From Lachnospiraceae bacterium UBA7598 (GTDB lineage Bacteria > Bacillota > Clostridia > Lachnospirales > Lachnospiraceae): a DNA stretch of 7,044 nucleotides. Positions 1 through 6,717 of this stretch are shown in pieces. The translations under genes were made by a program, and so were the position numbers. The stretch covers positions 1,056 to 8,099 of the forward strand of contig DLQV01000249.1 of the NCBI GenBank assembly GCA_002474415.1, written 5' to 3'. The notes beneath the pieces were generated by a model. It made no database searches. It had not been told where the DNA came from and was given only the letters and a program-made list of their open reading frames with translations. Position 1 is the stretch's first letter. Each line of letters opens with the position of its first letter.

Positions 1-1627
1 CCTGCTGTATGTGACACAGGCAGTATTAAAGAAAGAGATCTCCGTGAATCTGTGGGTGGTTCTTGGCATTATGATTGTTTCTGTTGTCGGCCGCATGATT
101 TGTTTTTATTTTTCTTCCAATGATGAAACGGAAGCCGGATATTTTATGGTTGCGGAGAAACGAATTCATATCGGAGATCGGCTGCGTTATATTCCGATGG
201 GGTATTTTAACGACAACAGCCTCGGAAATATTACCGCAGTCGTCACGACCACACTGAGTGATGTGGAAAATAATGCGTCACGCTGTCTGGTTATCATCAT
301 TGGCGGTTTTTTAAATACGTTTGCGTTGACGCTGGGGATTCTGGCAGTGGAGTGGAGAATCGGACTGATTGCTCTGGCAGGAATTATCACATACCTGCTG
401 ATTACCGAGTTATCTACGAGAGCATCTTCTTCCACGGGGCCCAAGCGGCAGACGGCACAGGCCAATCTGGTGGAGGCGGTTCTGGAATATATCCAGGGCA
501 TGAGCGTGGTAAAATCGTATGGATTGGAGAAAGACAATAATCAGACCGGATTAAAGAATGTACGAAGCAGCTGTGATCAGGCACTGGAACTGACAAGATC
601 GGTTGCACCGTGGATGGCCGTCCGGCAGCTGGTTATCCGGTTTTTCGAGGTGTTGATTCTGGCAGCCTCCCTGATATTTTACGGAAATGGAACATTATCT
701 CTTGCTATGTGTATTCTGATGTGTATCGTTTCTTTTATGATCTATCAGGAGCTGGAAAGTGCCGGAAATATGTCAGATAATCTGCAGATGTTGGGTGCAT
801 CCATGGATAAAGCGGATGAAATTGATAGAACACCGGTTATGGATATTGAGGGAAAAGATCTTACGGCAAAAAATGCACAGGTAACGTTCGAGAATGTCAG
901 TTTCTCATATTCCGGGGATTCAGATACGAGAAAAATTCTCGATCATGTCAGTTTTACCATTCCGTCGCAGACGACAACTGCAATTGTTGGACCGTCCGGT
1001 GGCGGAAAGACAACGATGTGCAGTCTGATTGCTAGGTTTTGGGATGTGAATGGTGGAAAGATTACCATCGGTGGAACTGATGTAAGAGCATATAAGCTGG
1101 ACAGTTTGATGAGAAATATTTCTATGGTATTCCAGAATGTTTATCTGTTTCAGGATACAATTGAGAATAACATTAAGTTTGGAAAGCCGGATGCAACACA
1201 TGAAGAGGTGGTGAAAGCGGCAAAAGCTGCATGCAGTCACGATTTTATAGAAGCACTCCCGGATGGATATCAGACGGTACTTGGAGAAGGTGGGGGATCG
1301 CTTTCCGGAGGAGAAAAGCAGCGGATATCCATTGCCAGAGCCATTTTAAAGGATGCACCAATTATCATTCTGGATGAAGCTACGGCAAGCGTTGACCCGG
1401 AAAATGAAGATCTGTTACAGGCGGCAATTGAAGCACTCACGCACGATAAAACAATTATTATGATTGCTCATCGTTTAAAAACGGTTCGTCATGCGGATCA
1501 GATTCTGGTGTTAAACCATGGACAGATTGTGCAGCAGGGAACTCATGAACAACTGGCTTCAGAAGATGGTTTATATAAAGAATTTCTGGATGCAAGAAAA
1601 AAGGCTGCGACCTGGAAACTTGCGTAG
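1..1627 (+). CDS. ABC exporter, fused permease-ATPase subunit (5' partial)
   Basis: Half-transporter of the type that exports (or, in some siderophore systems, imports) small molecules or peptides using ATP at the cytoplasmic membrane. The frame is open to the left edge (first full codon at 2). A GTG at 11 would give 538 residues, but it has no visible ribosome site and leaves only about five membrane segments, so roughly the first 40-60 residues and one helix are probably missing. Numbered from that GTG, hydrophobic segments lie near 14-34, 92-113, 116-133, 205-225 and 228-245. The ATPase domain is complete: A-loop Tyr300, Walker A GPSGGGKTT (327-335), Q-loop Gln375, signature LSGGEKQ (431-437), Walker B IIILDEA (451-457) with Glu456, and H-loop His487. 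Such subunits usually work as pairs encoded side by side. A partner is not visible downstream, so it would lie upstream. Substrate unknown. Family call is secure. Confidence 0.93.
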   Translation, partial: LLYVTQAVLKKEISVNLWVVLGIMIVSVVGRMICFYFSSNDETEAGYFMVAEKRIHIGDRLRYIPMGYFNDNSLGNITAVVTTTLSDVENNASRCLVIIIGGFLNTFALTLGILAVEWRIGLIALAGIITYLLITELSTRASSSTGPKRQTAQANLVEAVLEYIQGMSVVKSYGLEKDNNQTGLKNVRSSCDQALELTRSVAPWMAVRQLVIRFFEVLILAASLIFYGNGTLSLAMCILMCIVSFMIYQELESAGNMSDNLQMLGASMDKADEIDRTPVMDIEGKDLTAKNAQVTFENVSFSYSGDSDTRKILDHVSFTIPSQTTTAIVGPSGGGKTTMCSLIARFWDVNGGKITIGGTDVRAYKLDSLMRNISMVFQNVYLFQDTIENNIKFGKPDATHEEVVKAAKAACSHDFIEALPDGYQTVLGEGGGSLSGGEKQRISIARAILKDAPIIILDEATASVDPENEDLLQAAIEALTHDKTIIMIAHRLKTVRHADQILVLNHGQIVQQGTHEQLASEDGLYKEFLDARKKAATWKLA

Positions 1628-1736
1628 AGGGAATAACAGGAAAATAAAGTTCGACAAAAGCAGCTTTAGGTGGTAGAATGTAGTTAAAACAATTGAACCA
1701 TCATCGCTTAAAAGCAATCCTATAGATGGAATTTAT

Positions 1737-1780
1737 AAAAGGGAAATAGTTCAAGCGAAACGATGAACTATTTCCCTTTT
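1737..1780. terminator. Strong bidirectional rho-independent terminator
   Basis: Perfect inverted repeat: GGGAAATAGTTCA (1741-1753) pairs with TGAACTATTTCCC (1764-1776) around a 10-nt loop. Flanking AAAA (1737-1740) and TTTT (1777-1780) extend the stem to 17 bp and provide a U-tract on both strands. It lies 110 nt after the exporter stop and 53 nt before the kinase start, so it should end exporter transcripts and insulate the kinase operon from them. The 1628-1736 stretch before it contains no gene or other element I recognise. Confidence 0.9.
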
Positions 1781-1833
1781 TGTTATATATGTTAGTTATA
1801 AAAATGTGTCGTAAAAAGGAATAAGAAAGAGTT

Positions 1834-4800
1834 ATGATTTACAGAAAATCCCAGGAAGAATTTTTTTATATGAATGATTCTTTTATGATCAGTGAGGATG
1901 CTGCCAAAAAGATTCAGGAAGTAACTGGAAAAAATAATGCGGTTGGCATTATTACCGGTTATTATGATGAGAAGCTGACGATCCTGTCAGTGAGTGAATT
2001 CTTTTTGCATAATCTCGGATATTGTCTGGAAGAATTTCAGAAATTCACACTTGGTTCTCTGAAAAATTTATTTTACGGGGAAAACAGGAGTTTTCTGGAA
2101 AATGATCGTTTTTTGGAAATCCAAGGAATGGGTGAAGGAGAAATGATCACAAAGGATGGAATTCCGGTCACTGTGAAAATGTTCAAGGGAGATTCTGTAG
2201 ATCAGGCAGGAACGCGGATCTGGATCATGTCTGTCAGGGTAGACTGGGAACATGAGAATGTCACGCTGATCAATGGCGCCATGAAATCCGGACTCTGGTA
2301 TTTCGATTATGACCATGACGGAAACCTGATGGAAGTACATTGGAGTCATGCATTTCGGAAAATGCTTGGATATCACGATATTTTGGATTTCCCGAATAAA
2401 TTTTCCTCATGGGCCGATTTGCTTCATCCGGCGGATCGGGAGAAGACACTGAAACAGCTTTACGATGCAATTGCGGACAAAACCAATACCAGGAAATACG
2501 ATGTGGAATACCGGATGAAAATGGTAGACGGAACCTATCAATGGTTCCGGGCAAATGCAGAAATTATACGTCGTATGGATGGAACCGCACGCCGGATCAC
2601 AGGCCTTTTTATAAACATTGATCGGGAAAAAAAGATTGCCAAGATGCAGAAACAGGCAGCAGCATTTCACAGCGCTTTCACCAAAATGAATCTTTGTGAA
2701 TATTATGTAGATCTTGAAAATAATAGCTTTGATTCGCTGAAGGCGGAAGCTTCAGGATTGGCTGTATTTGAAAAGAGCACAACGTGGGATGCATTGATCG
2801 GTGCATATATCGATCATTATGTCTGCGAGGAAGATAAGAAAAAAGTAAGGCAGTTTTATAATCGTGATTATATTGCAAAACGTTTGCAGGAAATTGACGG
2901 AGAATTAAACCTGGAGTGCTGTATGATCTTAAACGGCGAAAAACGCTGGGTACAAAATGTGATACTCCGTGGAGAAATGGAAAATTCTCAATATGCATTG
3001 GTTTTTCTCCGCGATATTACAGATGCAAAGCGCGAAGCGGAGATACAGAAACAGATGTCCGCAGATAACGAGGCGATGGGGCATCTGATTCAGAGTGTTA
3101 CGCGTCTTGTGGATCATTTTGCAATCTGTGATCTGGTGGAAGATACGTATGAATATTCCATGATTAACATCAGGACCGATTATCCGCCACAGGGACATTA
3201 CAGTGATTTGGTAAGACGGGCTACTGCAAAATTTAAAACACTTCCGCCGTTAGAGGCTATGGATGTTTTGCTTTTGCCGGAAAATTTAAGAAAAAACCTT
3301 GCAAATAAAAAGGAGATCTATAAATTTGAATACTGTTCGTTAGAAGAAGATTGTTATAGGAGCGCAACATTTATTCCACTGAAATGGGAGAAAGATGTTC
3401 TGACAAAAGTATTGTGGGTTTCCATGGATATTACACAGGAAAAGCGAATAGAAATTGAGTCCCGAAAAGCACTGAATGATGCATATCAGGCTGCGGAACG
3501 TGCCAACAAGGCGAAAACAGAATTTCTTACCAATATGTCACATGACATCCGCACGCCTATGAATGCGATCGTAGGACTTACGGCAATTGCCGGAGCCAAT
3601 GTTACGGATCAGGACAAAGTACTTGAATGCCTGGGAAAGATAACAAAAGCCAGCCGGCATTTGCTGGGCCTGATCAATGAAGTACTGGATATGTCCCGCA
3701 TAGAAAGTGGAAAAATTTCTCTGGAAGAAGAACAGTTCAATCTTTCGGAACTGGTAGAAAATCTGGTTACACTTGTCAAGTCTGGGATTGATGAGCATGG
3801 GCATACGTTTGAAGTTCATGTCAAAAATATAGAACACGAAGACGTTTACGGTGATACCATGCGCATCCAGCAGATTTTCACCAATCTTATGAATAATGCC
3901 ATCAAATACACACCGGATGGTGGAAACATTGTTTTTTCCATTGAGGAAAAAAATAATGGACAATCCGGATTGGGATGTTACGAATTCAGCATTGAGGATA
4001 ACGGTATTGGCATGGATGAGGACTTTCAGAAGATCATGTTCCAGCCGTTTACGCGTGCAGATGATAAGCGGACGTCCAAAGTGCCGGGAACAGGACTTGG
4101 CATGGCAATTACCAAAAATATTGTAAATATGATGAATGGTGATATCCGGGTAAAGAGTGCACGAAATGAGGGAACAAAAATTACCGTAACTATTTTCCTG
4201 AGATTACAGGAAAATGACACGGATGAGATGAAAGAACTGATGAATCTGCCGGTACTTGTAGTGGATGATGATGTGTATAGCTGTGAGAGTACGGTCGCAA
4301 CTTTGGAAGAGATTGGTATTGTAGGAGAGTGGGTCACATCCGGGGAAGAGGCAGTTGCCCGTACGTTTGAGAGACATGAACGAAAAGATGATTATTTTGC
4401 CATTATTATGGACTGGAAGATGCCTGAGATGGATGGAATTGAGACAACCAGGCAGATCCGTAAACGTGTAGGGAGGGATGTAACCATCATTGTCCTGACA
4501 GCCTATGATTACAGCCAGATAGAAAAGGAAGCAAGAGAGGCGGGAGTAGATGCCTTTATTACAAAGCCATTGTTCCGCTCGCGTCTGGCAACGACTTTAA
4601 AGGAAATGATAGACGGAAAAATGGAGCAATTGCCGAAAGATTATTTAAAAGATATTAAGGAGGTAGACTATTCGAATGCCAGGATTCTATTGGTAGAAGA
4701 TAATGAATTAAACAGCGAGATTGCTGCAGAGATTATTGGCATGACCGGAGCAAAAGTGGAAATTGCGGAAAATGGCAAAGAGGCAGTGGAAAAAATAGAA

Positions 4801-5046
4801 TTTTCAGAAGAAGACAGGTACGATCTTGTGTTTATGGATATTCAAATGCCCGTGATGAATGGGTATGAAGCAACGGCTGCCATCAGGGCGATGCCAGGAA
4901 AACGGGGGAAAGTGCCGATCGTTGCAATGACGGCAAATGCGTTTGCGGAAGACGTGCAACTGGCAAAGAACACGGGTATGAATGAACATATAGCAAAGCC
5001 GTTGGATATAGCAAAATTAAATGATATATTAAAGACATATTTATAA
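1834..5046 (+). CDS. Cytosolic PAS-rich hybrid histidine kinase with two receiver domains
   Basis: A 1070-residue sensor kinase that should autophosphorylate and pass phosphate to its own receivers and then to an Hpt protein. No membrane segment or signal peptide is visible, so it should sense a cytoplasmic cue. Domains: PAS-like region about 34-140; a clearer PAS with PAC end about 146-267 (it contains LHPADR and closes with IDREKK); two PAS-like modules about 276-400 and 408-538, each closing with a DIT-x-x-K motif (394-399, 532-537). HisKA has H-box SHDIRTPMNAI with His570. HATPase has N-box Asn684/Asn687/Asn688, G1 DNGIGM (722-727) and G2 GTGLGM (752-757). REC1 (about 806-925) has Asp811-813, Asp860, Thr889 and Lys911. 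REC2 (about 950-1070) has Glu955/Asp956, Asp1002, Thr1033 and Lys1055. Both receivers look competent. The first ATG is used here. An in-frame ATG at 1870 has a better-placed AGGAAG and may be the real start. First gene of a three-gene operon. Confidence 0.95.
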   Translation: MIYRKSQEEFFYMNDSFMISEDAAKKIQEVTGKNNAVGIITGYYDEKLTILSVSEFFLHNLGYCLEEFQKFTLGSLKNLFYGENRSFLENDRFLEIQGMGEGEMITKDGIPVTVKMFKGDSVDQAGTRIWIMSVRVDWEHENVTLINGAMKSGLWYFDYDHDGNLMEVHWSHAFRKMLGYHDILDFPNKFSSWADLLHPADREKTLKQLYDAIADKTNTRKYDVEYRMKMVDGTYQWFRANAEIIRRMDGTARRITGLFINIDREKKIAKMQKQAAAFHSAFTKMNLCEYYVDLENNSFDSLKAEASGLAVFEKSTTWDALIGAYIDHYVCEEDKKKVRQFYNRDYIAKRLQEIDGELNLECCMILNGEKRWVQNVILRGEMENSQYALVFLRDITDAKREAEIQKQMSADNEAMGHLIQSVTRLVDHFAICDLVEDTYEYSMINIRTDYPPQGHYSDLVRRATAKFKTLPPLEAMDVLLLPENLRKNLANKKEIYKFEYCSLEEDCYRSATFIPLKWEKDVLTKVLWVSMDITQEKRIEIESRKALNDAYQAAERANKAKTEFLTNMSHDIRTPMNAIVGLTAIAGANVTDQDKVLECLGKITKASRHLLGLINEVLDMSRIESGKISLEEEQFNLSELVENLVTLVKSGIDEHGHTFEVHVKNIEHEDVYGDTMRIQQIFTNLMNNAIKYTPDGGNIVFSIEEKNNGQSGLGCYEFSIEDNGIGMDEDFQKIMFQPFTRADDKRTSKVPGTGLGMAITKNIVNMMNGDIRVKSARNEGTKITVTIFLRLQENDTDEMKELMNLPVLVVDDDVYSCESTVATLEEIGIVGEWVTSGEEAVARTFERHERKDDYFAIIMDWKMPEMDGIETTRQIRKRVGRDVTIIVLTAYDYSQIEKEAREAGVDAFITKPLFRSRLATTLKEMIDGKMEQLPKDYLKDIKEVDYSNARILLVEDNELNSEIAAEIIGMTGAKVEIAENGKEAVEKIEFSEEDRYDLVFMDIQMPVMNGYEATAAIRAMPGKRGKVPIVAMTANAFAEDVQLAKNTGMNEHIAKPLDIAKLNDILKTYL
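1853..1872 (+). promoter_or_regulatory. Possible internal ribosome site and alternative kinase start
   Basis: AGGAAGAA (1853-1860) stands 9 nt before an in-frame ATG at 1870 (residue 13). The ATG at 1834 has AAAGGA at 1815-1820, 13 nt away, plus a weaker AAGAAAGAG nearer to it. By spacing the 1870 start is at least as good and would remove 12 residues without touching any domain. Confidence 0.4.
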
Positions 5047-5047
5047 A

Positions 5048-5053
5048 GGGAGG
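5048..5053 (+). promoter_or_regulatory. Ribosome binding site of the Hpt gene
   Basis: GGGAGG begins two bases after the kinase stop codon and sits 7 nt before the ATG at 5061. This near-ideal site fixes the Hpt start and shows that kinase and Hpt are read from one message. Confidence 0.85.
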
Positions 5054-5060
5054 AATTATA

Positions 5061-5420
5061 ATGTCCGTAGTAAAAGAACTTTACGAACAGATGAACATGG
5101 ATTATGAAGGGGTTTTTCAGAGATTGGGGAGCGATGCGGTTGTACAGAAATTTGTGATTCGTTTTCTGGATGATCCGAATTTTGAAAAATTAAGGACTGG
5201 AATGGAAAATAAGGATGCCCAGGAAGCTTTCCGCGCAGCGCATACCATAAAGGGAATATGCTTAAACCTTGGATTTAATCCTTTGTATCAGTCAAGTGCT
5301 GATTTGACAGAAAAACTCAGAGACGGGCAGATGGATGGAAGTGAAGAATTGTTCCAGAAAGTGGAAGCGGATTATCTGGAACTGACGCAGGCCATTCGAA
5401 ACACCTTGATGGACAAATAA
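5061..5420 (+). CDS. Stand-alone Hpt histidine phosphotransfer protein
   Basis: A small soluble protein of 119 residues, the usual size for a single four-helix Hpt domain. The active-site motif is AAHTIKGICLNLGF, with His61 as the phospho-acceptor and the conserved Lys and Gly at +3 and +4. The following LTEKLRDG segment is the typical next helix. It has no catalytic domain, so it should act only as a shuttle, taking phosphate from a receiver of the hybrid kinase just upstream and giving it to a response regulator. The gene starts 14 nt after the kinase stop and ends 42 nt before the REC-HD-GYP gene, which makes these its likely donor and acceptor. The assignment to the Hpt family is seen in the sequence; the partners are inferred from gene order. 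Confidence 0.92.
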   Translation: MSVVKELYEQMNMDYEGVFQRLGSDAVVQKFVIRFLDDPNFEKLRTGMENKDAQEAFRAAHTIKGICLNLGFNPLYQSSADLTEKLRDGQMDGSEELFQKVEADYLELTQAIRNTLMDK

Positions 5421-5462
5421 TACCGGGGACTTAAGAAACATCATTATGGGAGAAATGCAGAT

Positions 5463-6551
5463 ATGAAACATAAAATTTTAATTGTAGATGATGCGGAATT
5501 CAACAGGGAACTGCTCAGGGAAATGTTGCAGGACGAATTCGATATTTTAGAGGCGGACAATGGAAAGAGTGCCTTGGAAGTGATTGCTGAACAGAAAGAT
5601 CATATTAATGCTATTTTGTTGGATCTGGTTATGCCGGTTATGGATGGATTTGAAGTGCTGAAAAATCTCGGGGAACAGAAAATTATCGGGAAGATTCCGG
5701 TTCTGGTTATCAGCGGGGAAAACAGCAGCCAGAATGAAAAGAAATGTTTTGACTATGGAGTGTCTGACTTCATTGGAAAACCATTTAACACAACGTTGGT
5801 AAAATTGCGTGTTCAAAATATGGTAAATCAGTATGTTTATAAGAACCGGCTGGAGGAAAAAGTTGCGGAGCAGACAGCCGTATTGCGAAAAGCGAATGAA
5901 AGATTAAAGGAACAGGCAGCGAAGCTGGAAAAAAGAAACCAGGATATTATTGAAGTACTGGGAACGATTGTTGAGTACAGGAATCTGGAGAGCGGGGAAC
6001 ATGTACAGCGTGTGAAAGGATATACCCGTATTTTGGCCGAAGTATTCTGTAAAAAATATCCGGAATACGGTCTTACCGAAGAAAAAATAAAAACCATTGC
6101 GGCGGCAAGTGTTCTGCATGACCTTGGTAAAATTGCGATACCGGACAGTATTCTTCTGAAGCCGGGAAAACTGACCAGAGAAGAATTTGAAACAATGAAA
6201 ACACATACGGTTCAGGGCGGTGAAATCATAGAGTCCATGAAAGTGGAACTGGACCCGGAAATGAAGAAGGCATGTTACGAGATTGCGAGATATCATCATG
6301 AACGATATGACGGAAAGGGATATCCGGATGGATTAAAAGGAGATGAAATTCCAATTTCTGCCCAACTGGTTTCTATTGCAGATGTGTATGACGCCTTGAT
6401 TAATGTGCGTTGTTATAAGGCTGCATATCCCAAAGACGAAGCATTTCATATGATCGTGAATGGAGAATGCGGAACTTTTTCACCAAAATTGTTAGAAGCA
6501 TTTTGCGATGCCAGAGCGGAATTTGAAAAATTGTCGGAAGAAGATATATAA
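5463..6551 (+). CDS. REC-HD-GYP response regulator, predicted c-di-GMP phosphodiesterase
   Basis: A 362-residue two-domain response regulator. The N-terminal receiver (about 1-120) has acidic pair Asp9/Asp10, phospho-acceptor Asp54 in LLDLVMPVMDG, Ser84 and Lys106. A charged helix with heptad character (about 125-165, rich in Glu, Lys and Leu) links it to the output domain, as expected for a dimer-forming signalling coiled coil. The HD-GYP domain (about 165-355) has His219-Asp220 in LHDLGKIAIPD, His248, His278-His279 in YHHERYDGKGYP, the GYP triad at 286-288, and the SIADVYDAL segment. The metal-binding and signature residues of the family are therefore intact, so it is probably an active enzyme cleaving cyclic-di-GMP, in the manner of RpfG-type proteins. 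The ATG at 5463 is preceded by GGGAGA (5448-5453), 9 nt upstream. It is the last gene of the operon and the likely output of the upstream kinase and Hpt protein. Actual substrate is untested. Confidence 0.94.
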   Translation: MKHKILIVDDAEFNRELLREMLQDEFDILEADNGKSALEVIAEQKDHINAILLDLVMPVMDGFEVLKNLGEQKIIGKIPVLVISGENSSQNEKKCFDYGVSDFIGKPFNTTLVKLRVQNMVNQYVYKNRLEEKVAEQTAVLRKANERLKEQAAKLEKRNQDIIEVLGTIVEYRNLESGEHVQRVKGYTRILAEVFCKKYPEYGLTEEKIKTIAAASVLHDLGKIAIPDSILLKPGKLTREEFETMKTHTVQGGEIIESMKVELDPEMKKACYEIARYHHERYDGKGYPDGLKGDEIPISAQLVSIADVYDALINVRCYKAAYPKDEAFHMIVNGECGTFSPKLLEAFCDARAEFEKLSEEDI

Positions 6552-6645
6552 TCTGGAAAAGAGCGATATGTATATGATTCCGGACAACGGAAGAACAGGT
6601 GAATCAGATATAGAAGTAAAAAATTGAGAATTAAATAAAAATCAC

Positions 6646-6676
6646 TTGACTTAAAGTTAACTTTAATTGGTATATT
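6646..6676 (+). promoter_or_regulatory. MerR-type promoter with 19-bp spacer before the DXS-like gene
   Basis: The -35 box is TTGACT (6646-6651) and the -10 box is TATATT (6671-6676), separated by 19 bp (6652-6670) rather than the usual 17. Over-long spacers holding a dyad are the hallmark of promoters activated by MerR-family regulators, which twist the DNA to bring the boxes into register. The expected start of transcription is near 6683, giving a leader of about 35 nt. The boxes and palindrome are seen directly; the regulator family is inferred from the geometry. Confidence 0.75.
6651..6666. promoter_or_regulatory. Perfect 16-bp palindromic operator
   Basis: TTAAAGTTAACTTTAA reads the same on both strands and is centred on GTTAAC. 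It starts on the last base of the -35 box and fills most of the spacer, with its centre after spacer base 7. As I recall the SoxR operator at E. coli soxS, it has the same GTTAAC core and the same placement. No MerR-family gene is present in the window, so the regulator must be encoded elsewhere. Confidence 0.75.
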
Positions 6677-6700
6677 ATGATAGATAAAAGATAAAATTGG

Positions 6701-6708
6701 AAGGAGAA
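6701..6708 (+). promoter_or_regulatory. Ribosome binding site of the DXS-like gene
   Basis: AAGGAGAA, with core AGGAG at 6702-6706, lies 11 nt before the ATG at 6718. It is the only good site in the leader and supports that start. Confidence 0.8.
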
Positions 6709-6717
6709 TTTATTTAT

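Noticed and set aside
11..13. GTG at 11 as the true start of the ABC exporter gene
   Set aside because: The frame is open upstream to the window edge, no ribosome site is visible, and the protein would lack its first membrane helix. The gene is treated as 5' partial.
1701..1766. Possible antiterminator: TCATCGCTT (1701-1709) is complementary to parts of the terminator loop and stem (AAGCG at 1753-1757, CGATGA at 1761-1766)
   Set aside because: The two pairings overlap and cannot both form at full length. They are only 5-6 bp each, no leader peptide or known riboswitch motif is present, and chance complementarity in A/T-rich DNA is likely.
1780..1808. Kinase promoter from TTGTTA (1780-1785) with TATAAA (1797-1802)
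   Set aside because: The spacing is only 11 bp, and no -10 box lies at 16-18 bp. Not supported as a sigma-A promoter.
3538..3963. 141-codon open frame on the minus strand inside the kinase gene
   Set aside because: It lies opposite the HisKA/HATPase coding region, whose frame is strongly supported by motifs. The translation has no recognisable domain and there is no evident ribosome site.
5904..6299. 131-codon open frame on the minus strand inside the HD-GYP gene
   Set aside because: It is antisense to a well-conserved catalytic domain, and its product is a Phe-rich low-information translation typical of a shadow frame.
6578..6592. TTCCG-GACAA-CGGAA hairpin as a rho-independent terminator
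   Set aside because: The stem is only 5 bp and no T-run follows it.
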